A DNA stretch of 64,000 bases from Dysidea avara (GCF_963678975.1 NC_089273.1:7130614-7194613); one strand, 5' to 3'; positions 21,535 to 34,372 are shown, counted from the first letter of the stretch. Notes: generated by a model from the sequence alone, not told the origin. Program-made: numbers and translations.

Positions 21535-24500
21535 TCAAGCAGGTGGAGGTTTAGGTAGAGTTTGGCTGCAGAATGTATCACTAAAGACCATCCACTCACC
21601 ACCGACTTTGCGCCATATCGTGGAAAAACTACAGGACAATATGAGTGTATTGTCATTATCAGTGTTGGGAAAGTTACCTTTTACAGGTAACTAGTTACAT
21701 ATTACTTATTACTTGCAACTGAACTATTTAGTTACAGTTACATATTACCTATAAAATAAAGTAACTATAATAATATTACATATTATATTACTTTGTGTCC
21801 ACAGCCTTAAGCTATCACGTGTGAAACTACAACCTTATCACGTGACATGATTTCATTGTTGGACAATGGGCAAATCTTGGTTATATGTAAAAAGCTTGTG
21901 AATAAGCTTCATTCAGTAGGATTCATTACTTCATTGTGGCTAGGCGTTACTCAGTGGATTTCTAACAAGATTAGAACTTTGTTACTTGTAGTAATAATAT
22001 TATGTAATATTTGATTTGTTACAGTAACTATATTACTTAGGTAACATGTTACATTTATAAGTAAAGTAACTTGAGTTATATTACCTGTTTTTATAGTGTA
22101 TTTCGTTATATTACTTAGTTACCACAAAAGTAATAACATTACGTGATGCGTTACATATTAAGTAACATGTTACTCCCAACACTGGTCATTATAGTGCATA
22201 GAATATACTTCACAATAAAAGAATATAGCTAATGACCCAGTCAGTTAGTCATGCATGTGTATAATACACATGCGTGTGATGTAAGAATTGTGATAGATTC
22301 TGCTTTGAAAACATTCATTGAGACATGATAAACTAGTTTTATACAATGTAGCTCTTGTTTTGTTGTAGTAGCTTGATTGCAACTCTTGAGTATTTAGTGG
22401 TTTTGTTGTTATATAATTACTTTGTGGCTTCACAAAACGAAGTTGACCTTTTAAAGATTGTTAGTCCATTGCATTAAAGAAAAATAAGGCAAGTGGTTTG
22501 GTGTAATGTGAGGCTTACACTGCATGATTCAGTGTGCCTTGTAAAGTAGCCAGCAAATCCAGAGTGATAGTCAATAGTTTTTGTGTTACACTTTAAAGGC
22601 ATTGCTTACAGTAGCTAGGTGGAATTAGTTAATCAATCAATAGCAATTCTTTCGAACATGAATTGTAGCATGTCATTAGAGGCATTTTGGATCAACCTAA
22701 ATGCACTTTATGGCTTTATTATACCTAACTAATGCTGCCAAGTTGTATAAGCTTGGATTTTTACTTAGACTCTTTAGTGAGAAAATAGTAACGTTTCGTC
22801 ATCTCTATAGCTACTACATACTGAGAGCCATGCGTATGTAGACTGTATTATAGTGCAAGCTGGAAGTACATAATTACATGACTGGATTTGTGTAAAGGTA
22901 CCCTTTCCACACATTTTACATACCAGTAAACAAATGAAGTAACACTTGACTATTTATACTGGTCAGCTTGCTCTTAGTCTCAAAATGCAGCTAGATACTG
23001 TAGCGACGCTCATGATAAATTTGGGAATTATATGCCATATAAGTTATGAAGCTTCAAAGTTTAAACGATAGGTCAAAATTTGTGTTCGAAAAATATACCT
23101 TTTTGCAAATCCAGTCACATATCGAGGTTATCATAAAGAGAGAGACATTTAATGCTGTCTACCTTGTGTGATTGGAGTGTTACATCATATTACACAGTAT
23201 GTATGTACAGAGTGCTAGTGGATGCTCTTACTTGAATTTACCAAACTCCTTTTTTCCTTCCAAGTAAGCAACAGAACTCCCATCAACATAGTAATAGTCT
23301 GCTCCCAAGGTAACCATTTTATCAATTGTCTCCTCAGCTTCCTTTACTCCTGCCTTATTGAACCCTTCTCCCATTTTCTTTGCAGCTACGTCCATGTAAA
23401 TTATATGAGTAGACAATAATACAGATATTTCTGGAGAGCTGTGGTGTATAGTAGAGTGTAACATACTGTGTGTAGGTAATTTATGACCTACAACTGATAT
23501 ATAGTGTTTTAACTAGGAAAATTCCTTGATTAAGATGGTTAGGTATTTTCAATTAGGGATACAACAAAATCACTCAAATAGTTTCATGCTTCCTTTAAAT
23601 CATGTATTCTAAGCTATGGAAGCAGATTTGATACTCTGTGGACATAATTATACTTTACAATTTACCTATATAGATTTTGATTGTACATGATTGCATGGTC
23701 ATTTTCTGACAAAATAAGGGGGCTTGTAAGAGTTGTACCAGCACATCAGAACAAATGTTGTAGTTTCTTTCCCTATAGAGATATTGTGTCTGTGAATCAA
23801 AATTTTGAATATTCATTTTGCTAGCATTCAGAATAATATTATCGATTTTGCTCTGTTTTCAATCGTCTGCATTCATATCTTCCCATGTGATAAATGTTTG
23901 ATTTATAATGTACTAAAAAATTAATGTGAAATGAAATACTTGTACAGGATAACTTTAGTGTTACTTAAGGTTACGGGAAACTCAGTGACTGTCAAACAAA
24001 AAATTTATTACGTAATTAAGGCGGGCTTGGTTTTGTTGTGTTGTGTATCAGCTGGTAACTGGCTTAAATTGTTGGGAGAATCATAGCGTGCTGACTGGAC
24101 AGTTACAAGGCACAAGAAAACGCACGTAACAGTACAAGATAACATAGAAACAACACACTTAGCAACTGGCGCACCTGTAAGCACATGCATAGTTTTGCTG
24201 ACTAATGGCAAAATTTTCCTGAACCAAAAATCAGGACTGTCAAACTAGTTGTTAACATTTTGTATAAACAGACTACTAGTTTGGCTTATTGTCTAGGGCT
24301 TGATGAAGCCATTTGTTAGAAATAATGTTTCTAGTGCTTGTGATATCAATTTGAAAATTAATTTTGTGACCACAGTGTCTTGCTTTAGGCCATATTGTAG
24401 TCATATTTCAGCAACCATACACATTGTTCAAAAATCCTCTTATACAAGTGATGTTCTTCAAACATTAGAATTGTTCATAAGTTCTCATGGTTCTTCATTG

Positions 24501-24884
24501 GTCTGATTTTTGGTTCATAGTTTTCACTAATTGGCATGGGTACAACTCATGTTTCCATAAGAACATTTGAATTCCATGTCAATTAATGAGAAGTTAAGAA
24601 TGCATAAGCATTTGATAACAATGCATTAAGAAAAATCAAATCCCTAATCATGAGAAATGATTGATAGTGTACATGTGGGGTTTACAGTATCCCGTAACCT
24701 TAAAATCTTGTAATAAATATATCACATATTAACTATCACACCGTACCTTCTCTTCCAGTCATTATTGGACCCCCATGTGGCACTATCCTACAATCTTCTG
24801 TGTACAATAAGGCAGCTTTATCATAGTCTTGTGCAAGCATTGTTTGTTGCATCTTCTTAGATTGAGCCTTAATTGCATCTATGT
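21535..24884 (-). CDS. NTF2/SnoaL-like protein gene, copy 1 (three 3' exons)
   Basis: Minus-strand exons 24884-24747, 23385-23232 and 21628-21535 join in consistent phases (1, then 2) with AG/GT borders, and the last ends in TGA at 21537-21535. The product has the layout of SnoaL-like/DUF4440 cone proteins: an N-terminal helix (IDAIKAQSKKMQQTM), LLYTEDCRIVPHGGPIMTGR, a helix, DYYYVDGSSVAYLEG, and a final strand IWRKVGGEWMVFSDTF. These small proteins bind hydrophobic ligands or form dimers, and no catalytic role can be read here. The C-terminal PKPPPA is unusual. The first exon must lie upstream of 24884 and ends in phase 1; I could not identify it. A near-identical paralog lies at 45694-47915. 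All three exons are open, so the gene is probably functional. The long introns are filled with MITEs. Confidence 0.82.
21660..22184. mobile_element. hAT MITE with TAAC-rich ends, copy 1
   Basis: CAGTGTTGGGAAAGTTAC at the left and GTTACTCCCAACACTG at the right are inverted ends. A perfect 8-bp duplication GTCATTAT flanks it. The paralogous intron at about 45810 lacks it. The body is packed with GTAACTA and TTACATATTA words. The same family is at 28799-29312. Confidence 0.93.
22878..23119. mobile_element. Foldback MITE, GTGACyGGATTTG family
   Basis: The left CATGACTGGATTTGTGTAAA is inverted as TTTTTGCAAATCCAGTCACA at the right. It is related to the better preserved copy at 44391-44626. It lies in the intron between exons B and C of the NTF2-like gene. 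Confidence 0.65.
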
Positions 24885-24970
24885 CTGCTACATAATTAGT
24901 ATAAACAGCACATACATAACATATTAATTGATGACCGTATGTAATCTAACGTGTCACTGTATGTCAATAT

Positions 24971-25215
24971 GTGACTGGGCATGTAAAAACAGAGTGTGTG
25001 GGCACATGGTTTTTGGCTTTTTGCCTACTTTTTCAAACTTTCTTGTCTTTTAATATGCAATGACAATGAAACTTTTAGCAGTTAGTACTCATTTAATTGG
25101 CTTTACGATACAAGTTACAGAATGTAAGTATTCTATTGCAGTACTGAGATATTACCTGTAGAGTGATGGGATGTATTTTGTGCCCACATGCTCAGTTTTC
25201 ACAGGCCCGGTCACA
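24971..25215. mobile_element. GTGACTGGGC foldback MITE, copy 1
   Basis: Inverted ends GTGACTGGGCATGTAAAAAC and CAGGCCCGGTCACA with ATGTGGGCAC-type subterminal text. One of at least five copies (40331-40580, 45101-45333, 46855-47100, 48012-48230). Confidence 0.8.
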
Positions 25216-25817
25216 TATTATGCTTTGAAAATAGCCCATTACACTTTGAGCAGTGCTCAAAAGCAAACTGTGTTATGTCAAAATTGTGCTTTCAAAATCA
25301 CAATTATGCTTGAGTATAAAAAAGTACAATACAATTATGCTACAATTAATAGTACAATTATGCTTTATTAGAATATCTTGATCTGACTTCTATGAATTCT
25401 GCATATAGCCAGCCAAGAAACAATACGTATATGAAAATGTTGAAAGTGTGTATTTTGCTGCATGCGATTTATTCATTAGCATCTTGAAAATTGTCCTTAT
25501 AGCTACGTATACCCAGAAATTTGTATATTTCACCGTTATACTCCTTGTCAAGATATTTGCATTTGTTGCACGATTTGAAGACTTTTGTTCTTGGCCACCA
25601 GATGAGTGCAATGCATCCAGATTAATCTTTGCTTCAAGTGTCATGCTAATTGCTAAAGAGTGTGTGAAGCAAGTTGCACAGTAGCAGTAATCCCTGTGTC
25701 AAGCATAGTCTAGTCTTGCAGTAAGCCAGCTTATTTCTTGAGCCCATCCAGTTTAACATCAGGAATGTGTGTTACTTTAATTTTATAAGCATACTATGTA
25801 TATGTGGAGCCACGCTG

Positions 25818-25819
25818 AT

Positions 25820-25850
<31 letters not shown>

Positions 25851-25853
25851 TTA
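25818..25853. repeat. (TTTA)n microsatellite
   Basis: About eight TTTA units, followed by TTACTGTGTAGGACTCCATC. Similar T-rich starts occur next to the SINE tails, so it may mark the end of a minus-strand retroposon. Confidence 0.8.
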
Positions 25854-25859
25854 CTGTGT

Positions 25860-27400
25860 AGGACTCCATCAAGGAGTATAACACACAGATACAAAAACAA
25901 AATCAAAGTAAATTCAGATGATTTATCAGTAAGGTGAATTGAAGTTTGTAGGTGCACATGCAGACATGCATAAGTTTTCACGAGATTAAAAATTTCATGG
26001 TATGTAGCTTCAGAAAGCCATGAAAATTATGTACCGCAAACATTTATGGGTATTTGGTATAATGTTGGGTGCTTTTGTTGGCCTTCTATTCCTGAAATCA
26101 TGCCTGCACAAACTTCCATGCTATTATATCCTGAGCACATGCACATACATCAGTGACCACACCTGTTAACATATATATGTGAACTGCTGAAGTCATATCA
26201 CATATTAACTTTTGTTTAAAAATAAACTGGGTAAAAATATACAGTCATGCCACACTTGCACCTTGCACTTTGCAATGCAATGAAACAAAACTCAATCGAT
26301 AAAATCTATACATCATCAGAATTACCTATTTATGGACCATAAGAATTTTTCTTTGTGCAAATTGTATGTGGGTGAAAAAGTTGTAAATGTACAGTATGAC
26401 GTGGTAGAAATAAAGTTCATCATCGTCACTAAAATTCTTTGTTGAAAAGGCATTTGTACACGTTGAGAAATATAATTATGAAAAGCACTGCACCTCAACA
26501 GATTTGCCAATTCATGCATGGTGAGTAGTTTGAGCTAAGCCCTGTCTTTGTAGCTTGTTTCCGTCATGAGTGATGAATTAATAGTAGTGTCTATTCTTTA
26601 TTTACACTGCTGTTTCTGTACAGATCAAATTTATTATTGTTCCAACTATCTAGCGCTTAGATGATGTATTGTTTATTCACACTTCAAATGGCTTCCATGT
26701 AGTTGCATTGTCCCTTTAGTAAAGCCATTACTCAGGGAAACAATATTAAACTTATACACCATACTATTTTCCTGTTCATGGACAGTTCAGCTATATTTGT
26801 TTTGTTTTAGTAGCTCCAACTGTATACAGGTGTATGTTTTAATGATGCAGCTGACGTAAACAAAATTATTGTTGTCCAAAAATACTATCATACATGTATG
26901 CATAAGTGACTACAGTGATAAAAGTATAATTATCTTGATTTTCCAATTGATGGTGAATATTTTAATCCAAATTCCAACTCTGTTGATCAATGGAAATTGG
27001 CTGCAATTTTAAGTGCCTGTATGTAGTTTGTATTCAGCATAGTCACTGTATTTCTTTCTCTGTCTACTGCTAGCTACAATCAAAACTGAAACTTTGGTTA
27101 TGATGATCCATTCTCTGCACCTCGTTTTGTACATTATGATTATGCTGAGAACATAAGGCCACTATTAATTTTTGCGATTTTCTGTTTTTCATCACAAAAT
27201 TCCAAATGGATTGCAGCCATTATCCCCACAATATAACTAGCTAGACTTTATATTTTCATACCTCTATACTCTCCAGGGCCTGATACTCTCTGCATAACAG
27301 GCAATTTGCTAACTTAGCTAACTCAACATAGCAACTGTGACACTGCAGCTAGTTTTGCAACTATTTTCTTTAGATGTACAACAGCTACATTATAGACATA
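25860..27400. other. No gene recognised
   Basis: AT-rich intergenic or intronic sequence. The piece near 27270 (CTCCAGGGCCTGATACTCTC) resembles the acceptor and exon at 40741-40782, and may be a third, decayed copy of that region. No open frame here has splice support. Confidence 0.4.
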
Positions 27401-27419
27401 CTTTATCATGTGATCAGTT

Positions 27420-27990
27420 TGGACTCGACTAGACAAAGCAGTTGAACAATTGGGCAATTTTTGTCAATCTTGCCAAGGTATAGTACCTGTTACCAAGCCA
27501 ATCCGGCTGCAGCACCTCTACAACCTTGGATATGGCCAGACACCCATGGAAACATATTCATGGTGACTTTGCAGGGCCATACTTGAGTCACATGTTTTTC
27601 ATTGTTGTAGATGTGCACTCAAAGTGGCTAGAAGTACAGTAGTCAACTACTACCTCTGAGAAGACAATTGAAGTCCTAAAGTCACTGTTTGTTCGTCATG
27701 AATTGCCAGAACAATTAGTATCGGACATTGGTTGTCAATTTGTCTCTGCAGAATTCACACAATTTCTAGAAGGCAATTATATTAAACACATCCTCAGAGC
27801 TCCTTACCATCCAGCCTCAAATAGTCTTGCCAAATGCTTTGTGCAAACTCTGAAACAAACTCTGAAGGCTAGTTCCCATGATGGTAAATCAATTCACCAC
27901 GTACAGTTTAGCAGAATTCTTGTTTGAGTATAGTGCTACTCCTCTTCCAACACTAATGTTGCTCCTTGTGAACTGCTCCTTGTGAACTGT
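27420..27990 (+). pseudogene. Second gypsy family: integrase fragment
   Basis: The reading contains CQSCQ from the zinc finger, HGDFAGPYLSHMFFIVVDVH with the first catalytic Asp, then LVSDIGCQFVSAEFTQFL with the second, and YHPASNSLAKCFVQTLKQ where the catalytic Glu of NGxAER is replaced by Lys. It has stops (for example in the segment after 27640) and a frame change. No LTRs were found. It is from a different lineage than the element at 8811-13110. Confidence 0.88.
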
Positions 27991-28187
27991 TTCTGAAATG
28001 ACTTAATGATGCCCAACACTAATGCAAGGATCAACTTCTTGGTTTTAAACTTCATTGCACCAACCTTCACATTCTCTTAATTGTACGAGGTAGCTACTGT
28101 ATGAGTGTAGCTATCATGAAAAATAAACTGCAATTCCTCGATATTTGGTTAATCAGATGAAATAGCAAATCTTTCAGCAGCAAAATA

Positions 28188-28386
28188 CAGTGGAACCTCT
28201 CTATTACGAACATTTTGGCACCCAGAATTTTTTTGGCCATTTTTTGCTGTAGTACAGAAGTTTTCCTCTTTCAGAGGTAAACAATGTATTAACCAGACCT
28301 GTTGGGACCAAAATTTTTGTCCTTATTATGGAGGTTTCTTCTGTTATGTCCTTAATTCAGGGAGTTTGTTAAGAGAGGTTCCACTG
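28188..28386. mobile_element. Pogo/Tc1-type MITE
   Basis: CAGTGGAACCTCTCTATTAC at the left is inverted as TTAAGAGAGGTTCCACTG at the right. TA on both sides (28186-28187, 28387-28388). CAGTGGAACCTC ends are typical of Tigger/pogo-like nonautonomous elements. Confidence 0.85.
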
Positions 28387-28591
28387 TACACGTAGGCACT
28401 AATGAAAAATAGAAAATCATTAAAAGAAAGTCACTTTTTGTTCAGAAAATTGGAAGTTGTGTGAACTATATAGTTGCGTTGTTGCTGAAACAGTCATTAT
28501 AAAAGTGATTTAACAATGCACATGACATAGCTAGCTGCTGGGCTATGTCAATGAAGCTCAGAAATGCAGTTACATGTGTTAGACAATGGTA

Positions 28592-29355
28592 TATGCACAC
28601 TTAAAATTTTGGTGTATAGTCATAACAGCTGTAAGGGTGTCCACTTGCATGTTTAAATATAACTCCCTTCAGTTAAAGGTGCTGAGATGGTGCCGTGATG
28701 ACACTCACAGAGTGTTACAGAGGAATGCTAAGGTGTCATTATAAGTGTAACACCAGGGTGTGAAGAGCTGTAAATCCAGTGTGTTAGGGTGCTATAAGCA
28801 GTGTTACTTTGTAAAAGTAACTAGTTACATATTACATATTACTTGCAACTGAACTATTTAGTTACAGTTACATATTACTCATAAAATAAAGTAACTATAA
28901 TAATATTACGTATTATATTACTTTGTGTCCACAGCCTTAAGCTGTCACGTGTGAAACTACCACTTTATCATGTGACATGATTGCATTGTTGGACAATGTG
29001 CAAATCTTGGTTACAAGTAAGAAGCTGGTGAATAAGCTTCATTTAGTAGGCTTCGTTACTTCGTTGTAGCTAGGCGTTACTCAGAGGATAACTAACAAGA
29101 TTAGTAACTTCGTTACTTGTAGTAATAATATTACATAACTTTAGACTCGTTGCAGTAACTATATTACTTAGGTAACGCGTTACATTTGTAAGTAAAGTAA
29201 CTTGAGTTATATTACCCGTTTTTATAGCGTATTTCGTTATATTACTTAGTTACCACAAAAGTAATAATATTACGTAACGCGTTACTTATGTAATGCGTTA
29301 CTCCCATCACTGGCTATAAGATGTAAGGTGCTATAGTAGGTGTTATAGTAACAGA
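28592..29355 (+). repeat. Dispersed repeat 'A', copy 2, split by a hAT MITE
   Basis: The flanks match copy 1 at 6559-8030. The insertion sits at GCTATAAG, a few bases from the insertion site used in copy 1. Confidence 0.82.
28799..29312. mobile_element. hAT MITE with TAAC-rich ends, copy 2
   Basis: CAGTGTTACTTTGTAAAAGT at the left and GTTACTCCCATCACTG at the right. A perfect 8-bp duplication GCTATAAG flanks it (28791-28798, 29313-29320). Strong similarity to the copy at 21660-22184. Confidence 0.93.
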
Positions 29356-29365
29356 CTATTTTATT

Positions 29366-30460
29366 AATTTATTAAGGCTTTACAGCACAAGTGCTGAAGG
29401 TCTGTAGGACACCTGGTCCTACAGCCTGTTTAAAATTGTTACAGAAAGTGTATTTGAAAAGGTGAGTAGTGCTAAAAGCCGGAACGGAACGGAACGGAAC
29501 CAATTGGGACGCGCGCCAAGTAGAAAAATCGTTTGAGACGGACTTTGCATCGTTTCCAACTGCCACACAGTGACTAGAATTGTGCTAGAGTTCATTTCCT
29601 TCTACTTATATGCATGCTATAAATCGCGCTCTCGGAGTTTCTATTTAATGCCTGCCACATGGCATGTTGTGCTCTTACCAATCCATCGAATTCTGTTTAA
29701 TCCTGATGTAGAATTGCTTCCTTATCATTCTAAAAGGTAAACTACTGTACTGTAGTATTTTCATGTTATAGTCGTGTCCAAGTCTTTAGCGACAGCGAGG
29801 ATGGTACTCATATAGGCATATTTGCCTTTTGTATTCACCTTACCTTTTGGTTAAACTAATAAAAATAAAAATAAATAAATTTTCTGAAGTCTGCCAGCAT
29901 GGGCAATAATTTACGAGAGTTAACCACAGTGTATGTTAGCGGCTGTGAATCATATGCTTACAGTGCTTACAAAATAATAGTTTAGCAGGTTAAAAAAACG
30001 CATTCGTGCAGTGGGTATTAAATAGAAACTTCAAGCGAGCGATTTCTAGCATGCCTACAAGTAGAAGAAAACTAACTTCAGCACAATTCTAGTCATTATG
30101 TAATGGTAAGAAACAGTGTACAATCTGCAAAAACGATTTATTAACTTGACGCACCCTGTTCCGTTCCATTCCGTTCCGGCTTTTAGCACTACCCTGAAAA
30201 GGTGGAGAAAGGAGAAAAATTCCATGACTGGACCAAGGCAGCCTCAAACCTGCAGCCATCCGATTAACGCTCGAACACTTACAGTAGTCTACCAGGTGGT
30301 CAAGATGTTTTCTCCTTATCAATTTCATGTATATGTATCCAAGGAGCTCTAGAGAGTGACTTATTATCTCAAAGTACCCCATGTGGAACTAAATGGATAT
30401 TAGTTTATTTATTAAGGCTTTACAGCACAAGTGCTGAAGGTCTAACTAGGCATCTACTTC
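29366..30460 (-). mobile_element. tRNA-derived SINE, copy 2, interrupted
   Basis: The two SINE pieces 29366-29464 and 30195-30460 join at TGAAAAGGTG, which is duplicated around the insertion. The tRNA-like head is at about 30225-30300. A second partial SINE 3' end (TTATTTATTAAGGC to GTGCTGAAGG) follows at 30403-30440. Confidence 0.82.
29465..30194. mobile_element. Foldback DNA element inside the SINE
   Basis: GTAGTGCTAAAAGCCGGAAC is inverted as GTTCCGGCTTTTAGCACTAC. The arms extend inward with gaps, for example GACTAGAATTGTGCT against AGCACAATTCTAGTC. GGAAC is repeated three times at the left end. The flanking direct repeat is 8 to 10 bp. Confidence 0.88.
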
Positions 30461-30780
30461 AATTTTTTGAAGGGGATGGAGCTGCTTTCATCCCTTCATT
30501 TACACTAATGTTTTTTCAGGAAACACATGTAACCTGTGAAATATAGTAATTCAACTGGAATAGAAATACACTTAGCTACCTGTTGTTTTCTATACTTTAT
30601 GTGAGTGCAATATTTCTGAATCAATGATGTAACTACCAACATTAAATGTGGGATTTCATTCTAAGAAACTCCCCTTTGACATTCAGAAAATCAACTATAA
30701 ACCTCTTTGGTGTTTATTATTTTCAGGAGTGTCACAACAACACCCACTTGACTTTTAGAAAAATATAGGTGTTGTGGTAG

Positions 30781-31121
30781 TGTAGCAGTTGCACTGAAGC
30801 AGTTGCACTGAAGCCATCTGACTGTAAACTCTATTGCACAAACAAGTGAATTCATCATGCACATACACTTTATTTATCTTGTATCTATTTTTAGCAGTTA
30901 ACCTTTGTGTTTGTAATTCATTTAGCTTATTGTATTAATGTACTTGTAATAACCTTGTAACCATATTCTTTTTACTGGTCTTTTGTCCTTTTGTATTTTC
31001 TTGTGTACAGGGCGTATATGCATATTGTAGCTAATTCCTTATTATGATCATTGTAAGTTGTTGTCAATCTACTAGTGAGTTGGAGCAAATTATCTTAGCT
31101 TTAGTTTGGTGAACTTGTACA
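30781..31121 (+). mobile_element. Solo LTR of the gypsy family
   Basis: TGTAGCAGTTG...TGTACA, similar along its length to the LTRs at 8811 and 12801. GTAG flanks both sides (30777-30780, 31122-31125). A 14-bp segment GCAGTTGCACTGAA is duplicated near the start. It is followed by the same block D as the full element. Confidence 0.9.
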
Positions 31122-33560
31122 GTAGCACCTAAAATAATTTTAACAGTGTGGAGAGTTTATTTTGATCTGTCGAGGTCTCATATTTACAAAGAAACCTGAT
31201 AGCAGGTGCCTTATTGGTAAAACACCTTGTCTCCATGATTGACTATTATAAAATACTTTATCTTTGTTTACAACCACAATGAGACTCACAATAATCTCAT
31301 GTGGATAATTAGTATTTAGCTATATAACACACCAATTGAAAAGCTGGTTTAAATACATGATGACTGCCTTTACTGGGCAGAAGCTTTAGTCATTTCAAGG
31401 CCTTTACCTACCAGTCTGCTAACCCACAAGATGACACCCCCCTCACCATCTGACAGTATAATGGGTAGCTACGGTATGCAGTTTCTGTATAGCTAGCTAT
31501 AGAACGATGGTGGATTGAACCATCGTGGTAGCTGGTAATACCAATCATTAATTCAATTTGTGGTCTTCGACATAGTATAGTTGGTAGCTAGCTATAAACC
31601 AGTAATGGTCGAGCGGCGCCGGATGACGCATACATGACTGAAATTAAGCAGGTTGTATTTACAGAGTTGTTGTAAATTACAGCATGCACTAACAGTAATA
31701 TAGATAATTAGAAAATGTACTAAATAGCTAACCTCTAGTTACTCAATTACTAATCATGGTAAGTAGGTTACGTGTTACTCCTAGACCTAAAATATCTAAT
31801 GCAGCTAGCTACAAGATGTTCACCTTGATTTCCTGCCATTGTGAAAGACGCTGCCTCCTACTGGAATGAAAGCTATCTGCTGACCCAACTTGAATGACAC
31901 GATTAACAGACTATTCCTAGTGCGCACGATTTTTATATGGATTTGCACAAGGCCGCATGCAACGTAACACCGTAATGCTAACTTCCGGTAGTACAAAGTT
32001 GTTTTCGCTACGTGTTCATTTATAGTAGAGATTTCCAACTAAATTAAATAATTAACATTCCATGCATTCATTGGTATGACAAATATTGTGCTATTTTTCA
32101 GGGTCATTTTAGTACAAACCTCACCTCAATTGGTGGTTCCTATCAAAAGATATGAGCAAAAGAAGTTGACAGTGTGATGATTTTTGTGTACAGAATTTTC
32201 AATGCTTTTTATGTATATTGCATGGCACCAAACACAATATTCAAAGTGTCATAAATCTAGATAGGAAACTAATTACGACATGAAATTTTCACCACATATC
32301 TATTTTATGAAAAACAGCATATGAACTAGGTAAAACCTCTCAAAAGTGACCACTTCTTTGTAGACTGACCACTCAGAATATTACATGAATAAAGCAAGTG
32401 ATTCACAAATAAAACTGTGTGTAATGTGTAACACTAAGTATACCCAGGTACCTAATGCATTTTCAGGGATAACTAACTAGAAAAGTCAGTATTATTATAT
32501 AACATGATAAGTAATGGCATCACAAGTCACAATTAACAAATACTTCGGTAACATGACAATCAGTTAACAAAATATTAGACCAATATTATTATTAAAATAG
32601 ATTTGTTTAGACACTGTTCGACTTTATTTGTCACACTGTAAGCACTAAGGATAATAATTATTATATAACACAATGACATTGCTATACAACAAAGAGAAAT
32701 TATAAATAGTTTCTGACCAAAATTACAATCACTGAAGCTGCTATAAAATGGATCAAAATAGCAGTAAATACACCAGAATATAACATCAGGTAAGTGTGAA
32801 ACCATGTAAGGTTGGTATCACATGCCAGTCTCCACTTTTGAAAAGATGATGCTCAACTTTGAACCTTATATTGCAATTCCGCGCAAGACAACAAACTGCT
32901 CACCTTCAAACTATACTTGCATCGATGCAGAGGGATGCCTTGAAGTCCAGGGTGATTGTAATGCTGAATTCTGAGCAGTGTTAGATGGCGATTTACCTTT
33001 AAAAGGGCCATATTTTCGTCGTAATCCAACATCAATCGTCCTCCAATCAAAAAACACACGGAAAAATCGAAATCAGCATATACAGTTTGCCCAGGAACAC
33101 TTTCTTCGTCCTCATCTGCCACAGATTCACGCGGAAACACTCGGAAACTTTCTCTATCACCGGTGCCGTATTCCTCCAATTAGAATTACGTACGCAATTA
33201 TTTGTATGGGATTCCTATGGGGATTTTTATTTCTCAAACTTTGATTTGACATATTTCAATAAATACCGCATGGATTTTAATCCAGTAAGGTGCATTACGA
33301 AGTACGAAGCACTGACTACCATTAACTGGAACGGCAGCTTGTGAAACATTTATTGAAGGTGTGTAATTTAAGTAGCAACAATATGTGTGAAAAATTGGTT
33401 GGTTGGAAATCGCTATTTATAGCTATGATTGTAGTAGCTATAGCTGGCCATATTTTTCTTTTATTTCATTATTTCTGTTGTACGTGATCGAACATTTGTT
33501 AGTGTGATTTAAATACTACTTTGCTATGATACTATAACTATCAGCTATTATTAGCTGGAT
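31122..33560. repeat. Duplicated block 'D', copy 2
   Basis: Matches 13428-15560. It lacks the TAGGCATTCC element and the SINE, and instead carries the 1.4-kb insertion at 32026-33414. The homology resumes beyond 38730 (GTAGTTAGCTAGAGCC), so the LINE complex at about 33560-38728 is an insertion into this block. Confidence 0.83.
32026..33414. mobile_element. hAT-like element of about 1.4 kb with an open frame
   Basis: TAGAGATTTCCAACTAAATT at the left is inverted as GGTTGGTTGGAAATCGCT at the right. A perfect 8-bp duplication ATTTATAG flanks it (32018-32025, 33415-33422). Block D copy 1 lacks it. The minus-strand frame 33179-32853 is acidic and CpG-rich compared with its surroundings (RVFPRESVADEDEESVPG) and ends its most coding-like part at a GTAAAT donor near 32997. 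It has no ATG at its start and I cannot assign it. It is element cargo or a captured exon rather than a resident gene. Confidence 0.78.
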
Positions 33561-33654
33561 TTCACCCTGGGCAACCTTTTTTCTTGTTGAGAGCATCCTC
33601 GGACACTCTGCCTACTGCTGTTAACCTGCGTCGCTGGCACATACAGTGTGGTGC

Positions 33655-34372
33655 CAAGTTAGGGTCCGCAACGTGAAAAATGAAGTTGCAAGAAACAAAT
33701 CCCCGACTATCATAGTATGTTGCCCTTAGTGCCCCATCACTAATAGCACCCTTGATTTGGAACTGTGTTCCCTTGTTGGATAGACACGCTGATTTTAATA
33801 TTTCGTGTGATTGATCTTAGTTTCGCGCGCTCCAAAGAAGACGTCTAGAGCTCCCAAATTCTGAGTGTGATTTCAAGTGTTGCTGGTCTACCAAACCATG
33901 CATAGAAGTGAGTAAAACTTTGCCTGTGTTTTCCACAAAGGCTGATTTTCTGCTGATGGGTAGAGAAAAAATTTCGTTCGAGGCGCTCTACTAGCCAAGA
34001 GAAGAGAAGCCAATCCTATCACATAAGATGGTAATGAAGTTGAATATATAAGTATTCTACGCACCAAGTTTGAAAGAGCTGTGACCTTTCTAACCATCTG
34101 GCTGGCAGAGATGAAATTTTCAGTGTAATGATCTTTAACGATTTCGGTGGGTTGCCTCCTTCCTACTGATACAAACTGTTTTCCTAGGAGCTTTAAATCA
34201 GGAGAAGATCCAAAAGAACACCTGAAGTTTCTAAGAAGTGGTGAAATCCTTGACTTTTAAAGTTAAAAGGCCATTGCAAGCTACTACTCTAATAGAACAT
34301 TCAGTATTCTATTAGAACAACCATGTATAGTCACTATACATTAGCCATCTACTATTGGTTGTGTCAATTGAA
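33655..34372 (-). repeat. Left arm of a 0.7-kb inverted repeat (LINE 5' part, inverted)
   Basis: The reverse complement of this segment matches 37190-37908 with scattered substitutions and small indels. It includes the minus-strand frame at 34097-33888 with SAENQPLWKTQAKFYSLLCM. Homology stops outward of the GGACCCTAAC word near 33655. Confidence 0.88.

Larger units (their letters stand above)
21237..25215. repeat. Segmental duplication, copy 1
   Basis: Matches 45330-48230 in the same orientation over exons, introns and several old insertions. For example, a foldback MITE lies at the same place in both copies (24971-25215 and 48012-48230). The copy here has the extra hAT MITE at 21660-22184. 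Introns are clearly diverged and exons less so. Confidence 0.85.
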
